Positions 54,382 through 64,000 of a stretch of DNA of 64,000 bases are shown here, in pieces. The stretch is from contig NC_092027.1 of NCBI RefSeq assembly GCF_042242105.1, positions 13,758,721 to 13,822,720 of the forward strand, written 5' to 3'. Position 1 is the first letter of the stretch. Each line of letters starts with the position of its first letter. Origin of the DNA: Pempheris klunzingeri (Eukaryota; Chordata; Actinopteri; Acropomatiformes; Pempheridae). The translations under genes were made by a program, and so were the position numbers. The notes under the pieces were generated by a model. The model did not search any database, was not told the DNA's origin, and worked only from the letters and a program-made list of their open reading frames with translations.

Positions 54382-55244
54382 TCGCTGGCTGTTAAAGCAG
54401 CAGAGCAGAGAGAGAAGACGATGAACTCCAGCCTGGTGTGCGTGCGTGTATATGTGTGCTTGCGTGAGGTAAAAGACCAGTAGGTTAGCCAGTTTTGCAT
54501 AATCCACCCAATGAACTAAATGACCCCATGTGTAGACAGATGAATAAATGTGCTTTGATATCATTTGCCAGACAGGAACCGCTGGCTTACCCCCACTGTA
54601 GTGCTAAACACCGCTGTCAGGGTTGTAAGGCCAAAATTCACTGGGCCTTCAGGTTTGGTAAACTGCAGCTAAACCGGATGTCTGAGCCGCCCAGTGCAGG
54701 AGTGTCCTGGGAACCTCATGTCCGCCCTGTAGGCACTGGACTTGCATTAATTAACAAGTGGTTGTTATGGTATCAGATAATCAGTAATTCTGGCACCCAA
54801 AATAAATTGTATTTGTATTATTGTATTATTATTAGCTCTATAAGTTTGACACTTGATTATAGCATTGCCTTCAAGAGAACATACATAGTAAAAGGTTTGA
54901 AACTTGAAACTATTAAATGATATAATTCTCACTGACCTTTATGACAGTAAATCTCAGTCAAACCACATCTGGAGCAGGTTTAAGTTAAACGTCTGTAGGT
55001 TCAGACTAAACCACAGGTGCAATTAAAATCACAGACACTGAAGAGGTGGGGTTGAGGGGATCATGTGACTTTGGCCCAGACAACACAGGATTAGATCCGT
55101 TTTAAACCCCAGCTAAGGTAATTACAGAGCAACATTCTCGCTTTGTTGGGACTCGGGGTTGTGTCGAGCGGGCCTTGCATAACCAAACACCTTGAATATC
55201 TAAAATATTAAGCCTATCCATTGAGAAGACTTGGTCTCAGCAAA

Positions 55245-55505
55245 GGCTGCAACTAACAATTACTTTCATATTTTCTTTTTAAATTCATTCATCATTTGAT
55301 CTACAAAATGTCAAAAAATAGGGTAACAGTCATCATCAAGTATCCAGAACCCAAGCTGAAATTTTAAAAATGTTTGTTTTCTTCTGACCAACTGTCCAAA
55401 TCCCAAATATTCACTTCAGATTTCAGAGGTTGGAACCAGAAGGTTTTTTGTATCTTTGTTTAAAAAACAATCAATTAATTTGATCAAACGGGTCGATTAT
55501 CTTAG
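55245..55505. repeat. Dispersed teleost repeat, copy C
   Basis: Starts 'aaggctgcaactaacaatta', contains 'atttgatctacaaaatgtcaaaa' and 'caaatcccaaatattcacttcag', and ends 'aaaacaatcaattaatttgatcaaa'. This is the same family order as copies A and B. Confidence 0.55.
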
Positions 55506-57185
55506 TTCTGAAAGAAAACAAATGGCCTGAAAGACTTGCAACTTATTTGAAATCTTCCTATAATGACTTTTGTCTCGACTAGGACGTGATTTCAGACTTG
55601 CTCTGACAAGACTTGAGAATCTAATAGAACCAAAACCCATAAAAAAAAGTGAACGAGCTGTTAACCAGTGGGAGCAAGAAGCAATTTAAAGACAACATGC
55701 TCGAGCAAGCCCTGATGTGGAGGCCCACTGAAGTTACCACTCAGTGGAAAACACACAAGTTTGCAAAATTAGTGCTGATTTAAGTGCTCCCACTGTAACC
55801 CCACTCGTTTCCTTATCTGTCAAACTGTCTAATATCTGATCCCTAAAAGCATTTGCATTCGCTAATTAAAGAGCTTGCCAAGTTTTGGATGGATCTAAAC
55901 GTTTTGGGGAAATTACTTGGAGTGTGTGAGTGAAGGTCGGCCTGAGAGTTTGACCGCAATCTGACATGATGGATCTACTGCTCTACTTCTGCTGGCTCAA
56001 CACATGAGAGATCTGATTTCCATTAGTAAAGACACACACGCAGACATAATCACACACAGCAACGCACACAGCCTATCTCCTATTGCTTTCCACACACACT
56101 GCGACTGCCTCTATCTCTCTCTTTCACTCACACACACACACACACACACACACACTTTTATTGCCTCCTTAGCAAGCAAAGACTCTCTGCCCAAGACTGG
56201 TCAGCACTTATGATGCCACTTCCTCGCCGTGTTTACTCAAAGAGTGTTGAACTGACCTGCACCTCAACACACACACAAAGAGGGAGAGGGAGAGAGATCA
56301 GTACGTATGTGTTTGTGTGCGTGGTGTGTTCCTTGCAATATGAATTATTGAGTGTGTTATTTGAGGGACAGCTGGCTCTTGAACACATTAACTCCCTCAG
56401 TCACAAAGCTAGTCATACGGCTACAGTGACGGGAGAAAGGAGGGAAATGAGAGAATGATAATGCAATTTCACACTGACTTCAGTATCAGTCGGCCATGAT
56501 ATTATAAAGTGTTTATATAAGCTCTCAAGTCAATTAACATGAGGAATAGAATGAACTAATCTTTTCACCAGAAAGAGAACATTATGTTGTTTTCATTAGC
56601 CTGAGTACAATCACAGTCTGCAAATAGAGGCGCCTGAGTGACATTTGAAGTTTATAACAGTCACTCATGAAACGATTGTTCTGACTCAGTCATGTGTTGC
56701 ATAATGATTTGTTTCTGTTTCTGAGTGAAAAATCGAGTGACTCAAATCCTTAAATTACGTACATATAGTAAATTTTTTTCCACGAGCTTCCACTGCTTGA
56801 TGGAAAGTAAGCAAGACACTAACTATAGACGTTTGTAAGTACGCTGTTTATTCTAATTTAATCCAATAGAAGGCATTTTGGGGACTAAATGAGACGAGAA
56901 CTCTGCTTTGAATTTCACATGCTCGACTGTCACCACACATCCCTCTAAGCCTCACTGCCGGTGGTCCTGCTGTGGCGAGCCCCTCCTGAAATGTGCACAC
57001 CTGAGCCTCATGAGCGTGTGTGTGTGTTCATGTGTGTATCTCTGGTGTGTGTGACACCCCCCACCCATGTTGGTAAATTTGGGTTCCTTCCTTCCAGCAC
57101 CACTGGGTGAGAGCAGGGTGCAGCCTTTGGGTCCCCACCTTCCTCTCCACAGGTGTCTCTATCCTGCCTTCAGATATGTTTTATG

Positions 57186-57186
<1 letters not shown>

Positions 57187-57226
<40 letters not shown>
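57187..57226. repeat. (TG)n microsatellite
   Basis: About 20 TG units in the gene-poor interval. Confidence 0.9.
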
Positions 57227-57230
<4 letters not shown>

Positions 57231-58784
57231 CCTCTACTTATTTGACCTTACAAAGGCGGTCTTGTTCATTACCTTTTATTGTCTCTGTCTGTCTCTCACT
57301 TTTCCCCTCAATTAAAGCCCACCCTGAAGCTGAGACATCTCCATGGTAACAAGGACCAAAAGAAGGAATGGAAAGGTATTGGCATGGGAATAGCGAACAA
57401 GATAAGGGAGAAATTTGGGATAAAAAATCAAAAATTGAAAATACACTCCGGCCTTTGACTCAGTCTTCTCGGATATAGCAAAGTGGTAAATTGTTGCCAA
57501 AATGCCTGCAATCATCCTTTAACGGTCACAGCATCAGCATGTACTGTATAAGTGTGCTGTTCTGCAGAGTTTAAATGAGCCGTGTTGTGACTTGGCGGTA
57601 AATGTCAGCGGTTTTCAGCCGGAAACCTTCACGGCAAGAATGTGACCACGGGATATTGAGTAAATCAATATGTAAGCCAAGGGAGGAGGCTGGAGGTGGG
57701 CGGTAAAGAAAGAGGGATGCTACCGCAGGTGAAAAAGGAGGAGAAGCAGAAGAGAAGGAGAAGGATGAGGGGAAGAGAAGAAGTGCGGGAAGAGGTGACA
57801 TTGAGAGGAATTAACTTCTCTTCCTGTCTGACCTTTGACACTCAGGGAACAGATTAATCTCTGACATTATCCGTGTGTGCAGGCGGGTTTGGTATGAAAA
57901 TATCAAAAACCAATGATGTGTTGATCCGTCTCCCTTTGCTTTTCAACTCCCCTATCATGTCTATGGCTCACATCAAAAGCATCAAAAAATGACATTTGAA
58001 CAAATCCAGACAAATAAAACCAAAACTACGGGCATGACTAGACAGCAGTATGGGTAAGTGGGAAGGTATCTCTTTTGTGATTTGGGTGAAGTGACCCTTT
58101 ATGGTGTCGTTTCTCAAAAAGCTCTTCTCTTGCACACTCCCACGCACATACCCAAAGTGATGACATTTCTCACTCCTGAATAGAAAGCCATTTAGCCTGA
58201 CTCACACAGAGCAGCGGACACAAAAGCAACAGTACAAAGAGGGAGCAAGACAGTAGGGGGTCTCTTAATATAGTGGAGTATGAAATACATTAAAAAGCAT
58301 GATTTTACAAGTTGAAAACCATATATACAAATATAGAATGTATGCATCAATTGAGGATGAACAATAGATACATTAACTCATTTTCAGAATATCCCGATTC
58401 TATGGATCATTATAGTTCATTTTCAAAGCTTCGTCAAAAATGATTAAAAATCAAATTGGGTTTTGTGTGAAAATGAAGTCAAATTACTGCACTGTGTGGG
58501 TATTCCACTAATTATGAAAACCTTCATCCTCTATGAGGCATCTCAGGAGACCTGTGTGTGCTGTGTAGAGAGTGTGTGTATGTGTGTTTGGGGAGGGGTG
58601 GGGTGAGGAGGGGGGTGGAGTGTGGGGGTATATTATAGACTAGAGGGAGGGCAGAGTGGGAGCAACTGAGAGAAAATTACATCTGTTTTTGGTCAGCAAA
58701 AATACCTCATAGATTTACTTAAAGAGGCAGTAATGAAGCTGCCAACATGCAGTACACTTAAGTAATTCACACACACACACACAC

Positions 58785-59000
58785 ACACAGTCGTGTTTCA
58801 ATCATTTTGAAGGACATTGCATTGACTTACATTCATTTCCTGGAAACCATCATCCTAACAATAACCAAACTCGTCTTAACCCTAAACCAGCTCTTCACCC
58901 TAATATTTAATGATTTATTTTATGGGGACTGGTAATCCAGTCCTCACAGCGTGATTCTGTGAACAGATTTATGTCCCCACAACATGGCTAGCACACAGTA
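58785..59000. repeat. Dispersed teleost repeat (flanked by CA tracts, 'gtccccacaacatgg' end)
   Basis: Begins after a (CA)n tract and contains 'ggacattgcattgacttacattc', 'cttaaccctaaaccagctcttcaccctaa', 'tggggactggtaatccagtcctcaca' and 'atgtccccacaacatgg'. It resembles a common fish interspersed repeat around the phrase 'gtccccacaa'. Confidence 0.5.
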
Positions 59001-59081
59001 CACACACAAAATAATCACAACAGTATGCAGACATATCATCTCATCAGCCCAGCATTAACTGCAGATCACATACTATCCATC

Positions 59082-59117
<36 letters not shown>

Positions 59118-59497
59118 GTGTACTATCCCAGCTCTCATCTCTTCCCCTGCAAAGCTTTTAATACACCTGAGATCATCAGAGATCATCCAGATATCTACAT
59201 GATAACAATATCAATTATCACAGCATCATGTTGAATCAGCACACATTCCCTCAGTCGACACAGACTGAATGCTAATGAAGATGCAGATCAGCGGTTTCAA
59301 AGAGCCAGTGGGTCTTATGTGTATCTAAAGTTGAAGTGCATGCCTGTCTGTGAGGCAACACTGCCTCTCAGTGGTTTATACAGGACCTACACAACCAAAC
59401 ACACACACACATAGATAAGTGGAGAGTGTATAGGAAAACTGGTATTTTTCCAAAGAGCATGCGTAAGGTTGTGTTTCTTTGTATGAAATGCTGATTT

Positions 59498-59502
<5 letters not shown>

Positions 59503-59550
<48 letters not shown>
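59503..59550. repeat. (TG)24 microsatellite
   Basis: Uninterrupted TG run in the gene-poor interval. Confidence 0.92.
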
Positions 59551-59553
<3 letters not shown>

Positions 59554-62322
59554 ATCTCTCTGCTCAGTCGGTCACAAAAGGACCTGTGAGCATTATATGA
59601 AACTCCGCACTCTCACTTATAGATCGTAATATTTTCACAATCAAACTTTTAGGCACTAACTGCATTTTTCATGGACATTTTTGTGGCTGATTTCCCCCAT
59701 GTCCTAAATATTTCATCAGCCTTGTCTGCGAGACATGCAGACCAAACCTGAGAGGTTATTTTAAAGACGTCTTTGTTCAAGCAGACTGTAATGCCTCTAC
59801 ACCTGCCTGTGATCTGTAACAACTGACCTCTTTGGGCAAAATCTGTATAGTGAGACTGTATAGTTACTCCCTGCACTCAAATCAAGTCACAAGAAAAGTC
59901 ATCACTAGACTGACCCCCAAACATACACTCTGTTCAGATAACAGTACCAGAGTTTGCAGACAGATACTGCAGTGTTGGATATTTAATAACAGCAAAAAAA
60001 ATGTCTGGGATGAGGTTTGGGTATGAAGTAGAGATGATCTCAGAGTAGCCCAAAAAGCAGCAAGAATGAGTTACCTTCTGTATTTTTGCTCAGTTTCAAA
60101 CCACCATCCTCTGGTATGACCTACTGAAGAAGTCAGGGCAGTAAAAGCAGCTCCGTAGATCATTTTCATCTTTTAAAAGACGTTTTTCAACTATTTTACG
60201 TGAGCATGGCGTGGTCTGTTGCATCTGTAATCACACCCAACACTGATGTCACAGTGTACTGAGACACCCTGGAGTACACTTCCACATCACTGCTGCAAGG
60301 TGAGGATGTTAAACCACTGGAGGTCAGCAAAAACAAAATTTTCAGCTGGTGTTAAGTCAGTCTGTAAGTTCTATCAAAAGTTTAGCCCCCTTCCTTATTT
60401 GGGTGTTGTACCACACGCATCAATGTTGCTAAATTTATTCTGATTTCCTCCATCACATGGGAGTAAGTGGATTTAAAGGAGGGCTGGATCATCTATAGAC
60501 ACACCGATATGTGTCATTTCTTTTAATGCAGCTACATTTTATGTAAAATATTGAATTTTAATTTTGACATTTATATGTTCTTTCATGCACAATGTAGAGA
60601 CATGGTTTTCAGAAAAATTTAATTATATTTCCAAGAAAGAGCCTTTTCAGTTTCAGGGTCACTCCAAAATGAAACGTTATAAAGACCGCTGTCTTCGTCT
60701 GTGCCCTTGTAGAAGGAATGAATGGGCATTTCTCAATGTGTTAAATAGCTAAAAAAAAACCACACTGACAACTGAGGACACACTGAGGACACACTGTGAG
60801 CACCCTGCAGGTGGAGCAGGACAGGAGAGCTCTTCAGAGGCGCCAGGTGTCACTGAGAGATACAGACACTCCACTTTAAAACCTGTCAATTACTCTTTTC
60901 ATATCAACACAGCCTACTTCTAATGAATAAAATACTTTAGGATGGACGACTTCACCTTCACCTGATCCACCTGGAATGAGAAGGTGTTTTTCATCCAGGA
61001 AAAAGCTGGGCAGAAAAGGAGCTGAGCCACTGCAGCCGACAGCTGTTAACCACCGTGGAGGAGGTCACACTGTGGAAAATATCTACTGTGTTTAATTTGA
61101 ATGGCCTAAAGAAACAGGAATGACTGCTGCCAGAGATGAGCAGAGTCACATCCTCAACACCAAAGAGGATAGAAGCACTACCCTTCATATTATGAATAAT
61201 ACAGTAACAATATGCAGGAGATACTCGCAGCATATAAAGTGTTTCAAAGGGAATAACAGGTTCTCTCCATTCTATGTCTGAACTGGGTGAATACTGACCG
61301 AATTAATTAATTCCTGTTTAATCAGTATCAGTTGGTGAGCCTGTTTCATCTGTCAGGTTTCAAAGTCCAACTGAACTTAATTTTTTCTTCTACAGCACGT
61401 ATGTCTGCTCAGTAAAACAACATAATCAGAACATAAAAAGAAAAAAATTCCTATTTTATATGTTTGGTTTCATGATAGGGGCCCTCAGGGTCACCTAACA
61501 ACATTTGATGCTGCTCTGATGATATTTTCAAAATCTTCAAAGACTCTTCCCACCATCTGGATGAAAAAATATTCTGTCTGTTGCACAATGAAAAAAACAA
61601 CATCAACTCAGTTAATAAGTTGCAGCTTTTTCCTAATCCAAAATAATAATAATAATTTACACAAACTACACCAATATTTAAAAATGTCATTATCGGTTAT
61701 ATTTGTTCATAATGATGTTACTTTGTATTGTTTTATACAAAATTACTCATTACTACTCTCTGTAAGAACTAGATTGCCAACTAGTGAGCAGACACATGCT
61801 CATTCTGCTATCATCATTAAACAACTTAAAAACTGACCTGCTAATGTCATGATCAGTTTGGATGCTGGTCTGGTTTTACACACTTTAATGCCACTGCAAA
61901 CGAAACACGTACAGTTTCCGACAAATTTACGTGCCTTAATCTAAATTACTTACTTTACTATCAACTTTACTTTGAATCTTTGTTCCTACTTTTGGCTGAG
62001 GCTCAGCAGTCAACCAAACATGGACACCAACACACCTCCTCAGAGAGAGGAGAAAGAGAGAAAAATAGGATTTATGGTATTTCCCCAAATATATTTTCTT
62101 ACATTTAATAATGGTAAACCATTATCACGTTGTAGTGTTTGCTGTGTCCTCTTGGAGGAGGCAGAGTCCCTCATATTTTTTAACATGCAGCTTGGCAGCA
62201 CTAGAGGAAAATCTTGTCTCTTCTCCTGGCCTTGCTGTCTCTTGTAGTCTTTGTTTGCTTTGTTCCACTAAGCTCTCTCCGTCTTTAGAACACCAGTACC
62301 GCACACTTTGTTGTAATATCTA

Positions 62323-62915
62323 TTTATTGAGGATTAGAAACATGAAAAACATACAAAAAAAGCCTGTGAAAATATGAAATAATCGTACACAATGAATAGC
62401 AAAAGATTTATATAAACCATTGATAACATTAAGTCTAGTGTAGTAATCCTCTAAGAAACCTTTATCAACTATATCCTCAGCAGTTGCTGACGTTGGCACC
62501 ATGCTAGGAGAGCGTGTTCGCATGTAGTGGTTCATTTTGTGCTTGTGTGAGCAGTAACCTGAGCTTTGAGAGGTTGCTATTTACATGAAGGTGTGAATGT
62601 TTGGCTGCAGTGACCATGCAGGGTTTTATGTGTGCATTTTGGTGCATCCATGTCTGAGTTTGGGAGAGTGTGGTGTATGCAGAGTTGTCCGAGTTCAAGT
62701 TTTCTGGCTCCATGAACTACGACCAGGTGGTGTGCTCGTCCTCTGGGTATAAAAGTGGGGAGGCAGGGTGCAAGGATGGATGACAGATGAATGGATGAAT
62801 GATCCATAAAATACAAATGAGTTAGAGCCACGATGTACAGATTGTTGGAGAGATTAGATTATGACAGATGTTTGTGCGCTTGAATGTATGGACGCCACGT
62901 TGGGTGGAGGCCTGG
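62323..62915 (-). other. Probable 3' UTR of the unidentified right-edge gene
   Basis: Downstream of the TGA at 62918-62916 on the minus strand the first good AATAAA is at 62323-62328, which gives a 3' UTR of about 0.6 kb. Confidence 0.4.
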
Positions 62916-63749
62916 TCAGGAGAGTGGTGGCAGGGATCGGGTGCTGACCGAGCCGTACTTCACCCTGGACGGTGATGGAGGAGGCTGGGTGAGGTGAGGG
63001 GAGGAGGGGGACGGACGAAGGTGCCCGCTCGGGTACTCCCTCCCAGTCCCAAAGTACTCTGAGCCGGGAGCCTGTGATCGACCTCTGGGCCTGCGTAACT
63101 GAGGTGGGGAGGAGGAGAAGATGGGCATGCATTTGTACTGGGAGGGAGAGGGGGGGGGGTGGAAGGTGGGGGAAGAGTAGGGCCCAGGCACAGAGTGACG
63201 AATGGGTGATGGGTGGCTACCAGGTGAGGGATGACGGCCTGGTGAGGGGTGGCGGCCTGGTGAAGGGTGAAGAGCTGGTGAGGGGTGGCGGCCTGGTGAG
63301 GGATGACGGCCTGGTGAAGGGTGATGACCTGGTGAGGGGTGGCGGCCTGGTGAGGAGTGACGGCCTGGTGAGGGGTGGCGGCCTGGTGAGGAATGACGGC
63401 CTGGTGAGGAGTGACGGCCTGGTGAGGAGTGACGGCCTGGTGAGGAGTGACGGCCTGGTGAGGAGTGCCTCCCAGACAAGGGTTCACGGTTGCTGGGTGG
63501 GTATTCCATGCTGTGTTTGGGAGATTTGGGTGATTTAGGCATCTTGGGTGTATTGGGTGTGCTGTGCATGGGATGAGAGGAGGAGTAAGAGTTGGCACTG
63601 TGAGTGGGAGGGGCCTGGCTGGGAGACGTGGAGTCTCCATTGTTGCCGACTTTGTAGAGGAAGACATCATACTGAAGGGGCGGGCTGGTCTCTGGGTGGA
63701 GCTTGGTTTCTTTGGGGAGGAGCACCTCCAGGCCAATAGTAACTCCATC
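62916..63749 (-). CDS. 3'-terminal exon of an unidentified gene with a His/Ser/Pro-rich hexapeptide array
   Basis: A good acceptor (tttccacatcag) at 63750-63751 precedes an exon open for 277 codons to TGA. The first 35 residues look like folded protein: DGVTIGLEVLLPKETKLHPE, then SPPLQYDVFLYKVGNNG. A Ser/Pro/Thr-rich segment follows (HSANSYSSSHPMHS, KMPKSPKSPKHS), then 16 tandem hexapeptides of type GRHSSP/GRHPSP, then a Pro/Ser-rich tail with PPQLRRPRGRSQ, ending VSTRSLPPLS. The composition suggests a disordered, basic, phosphorylatable C-terminus of a cytoplasmic or membrane protein. Upstream exons lie beyond the right edge. I do not recognise the family. The frame chosen is the only one open through both the non-repeat start and the array. 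Confidence 0.6.
   Translation of the reverse strand, partial: DGVTIGLEVLLPKETKLHPETSPPLQYDVFLYKVGNNGDSTSPSQAPPTHSANSYSSSHPMHSTPNTPKMPKSPKSPKHSMEYPPSNREPLSGRHSSPGRHSSPGRHSSPGRHSSPGRHSSPGRHPSPGRHSSPGRHPSPGHHPSPGRHPSPGRHPSPALHPSPGRHPSPGRHPSPGSHPSPIRHSVPGPYSSPTFHPPPSPSQYKCMPIFSSSPPQLRRPRGRSQAPGSEYFGTGREYPSGHLRPSPSSPHLTQPPPSPSRVKYGSVSTRSLPPLS
63186..63473 (-). repeat. Coding minisatellite, 16 x 18 bp
   Basis: Sixteen tandem 18-bp units with no length variation, each encoding a variant of Gly-Arg-His-(Ser/Pro)-Ser-Pro. The first five units in reading direction are all GRHSSP; the later ones are increasingly varied (GHHPSP, ALHPSP, GSHPSP, IRHSVP). The plus strand is also open across the array, an effect of the repeat. 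Confidence 0.95.
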
Positions 63750-63751
63750 CT

Positions 63752-64000
63752 GATGTGGAAATATGGTAAGTAGAGAAGGATGGAACAATGTGGGGACAGT
63801 CAAAAATAATTCTTAAAAATATACAAGCCATGGATGAATTATGAGACAATGGGCCCTTAGTCACAGACTCAATAACTTTGATCTGCAACAACTGATTATT
63901 TAAGTTAATAGGACAAACAGTTGCTTTTTACACATCCAGCAGATATGGAGCAACATTATCATTCATTTGGAGTCATGTCTGTGGCCACCTGGCCAATACA
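63752..64000. other. Intron of the right-edge gene
   Basis: AT-rich sequence upstream (minus sense) of the terminal exon. No further exon is seen before the window ends. Confidence 0.4.

Larger units (their letters stand above)
53226..62320. other. 9-kb gene-poor interval
   Basis: No exon series or known domain is visible on either strand. The interval holds microsatellites (54325-54368, 56128-56155, 57187-57226, 59087-59115, 59503-59550), a pyrimidine-biased block on the minus strand at 53340-53650, and dispersed repeats at 55245-55505 and 58785-59000. Long ORFs here are low-complexity or repeat-driven. Regulatory elements cannot be excluded. Confidence 0.5.

Noticed and set aside
54495-54920. 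141-codon plus-strand ORF
   Set aside because: No recognisable domain, ends in AT-rich low-complexity sequence, and no polyadenylation or splice context suggests a gene.
63186-63473. Regular tandem array considered as a CRISPR-like array
   Set aside because: Units are directly adjacent with no unique spacers, keep a reading frame, and the genome is vertebrate.
63074-63538. Plus-strand 154-codon ORF of repeated 'LVRGGG' type
   Set aside because: It is the antisense of the 18-bp coding minisatellite; the minus frame has a splice acceptor and non-repeat protein-like flanks.

Overview
The window is vertebrate nuclear DNA, almost certainly from a ray-finned (teleost) fish, probably a percomorph. 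It has spliced genes with GT-AG introns, very many (AC)n/(GT)n microsatellites, and several dispersed repeat families of the kind common in teleost introns. There is no prokaryotic, organellar or viral gene organisation. Four protein genes can be rebuilt completely from splice sites; their joined coding lengths are all divisible by three and end in proper stops.

Layout. 1-411 (minus): an open, protein-like exon fragment with an EH1-type repressor motif, running off the left edge. 2.3-11.6 kb (minus): a complete beta-catenin gene (15 coding exons, 768 aa). 11.7-13.7 kb: intergenic. 13.7-21.6 kb (minus): complete dync1li1, cytoplasmic dynein 1 light intermediate chain 1 (13 coding exons, 485 aa). 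About 22.5-45.0 kb (plus): complete cpne4, copine-4 (15 coding exons after a non-coding leader exon, 553 aa), whose introns carry a hAT element, an L1-like LINE fragment and other repeats. 46.4-53.2 kb (plus): complete mrpl3, mitochondrial ribosomal protein L3 (10 exons, 340 aa). 53.2-62.3 kb: a 9-kb gene-poor interval rich in microsatellites. 62.3-63.75 kb (minus): the 3' exon of an unidentified gene, including 16 tandem 18-bp units that encode a His/Ser/Pro-rich array.

The genes do not form a functional unit: a Wnt effector and adhesion protein, a dynein motor subunit, a calcium-dependent membrane-binding protein and a mitochondrial ribosomal protein. dync1li1 and cpne4 are head to head about 1 kb apart. 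cpne4 and mrpl3 are also neighbours in human (3q22), and CTNNB1 and DYNC1LI1 are on human 3p22, so the window joins two blocks that are far apart in human.

I found no unknown multi-gene system. The most interesting signals are the hAT element with intact ends and target-site duplication, a perfect 32-bp foldback in a dync1li1 intron, repeated (TG)n tracts directly before splice acceptors in three genes, a divergent beta-catenin tail, and the coding minisatellite. All homology statements rest on recall of family sequences; no search was run.
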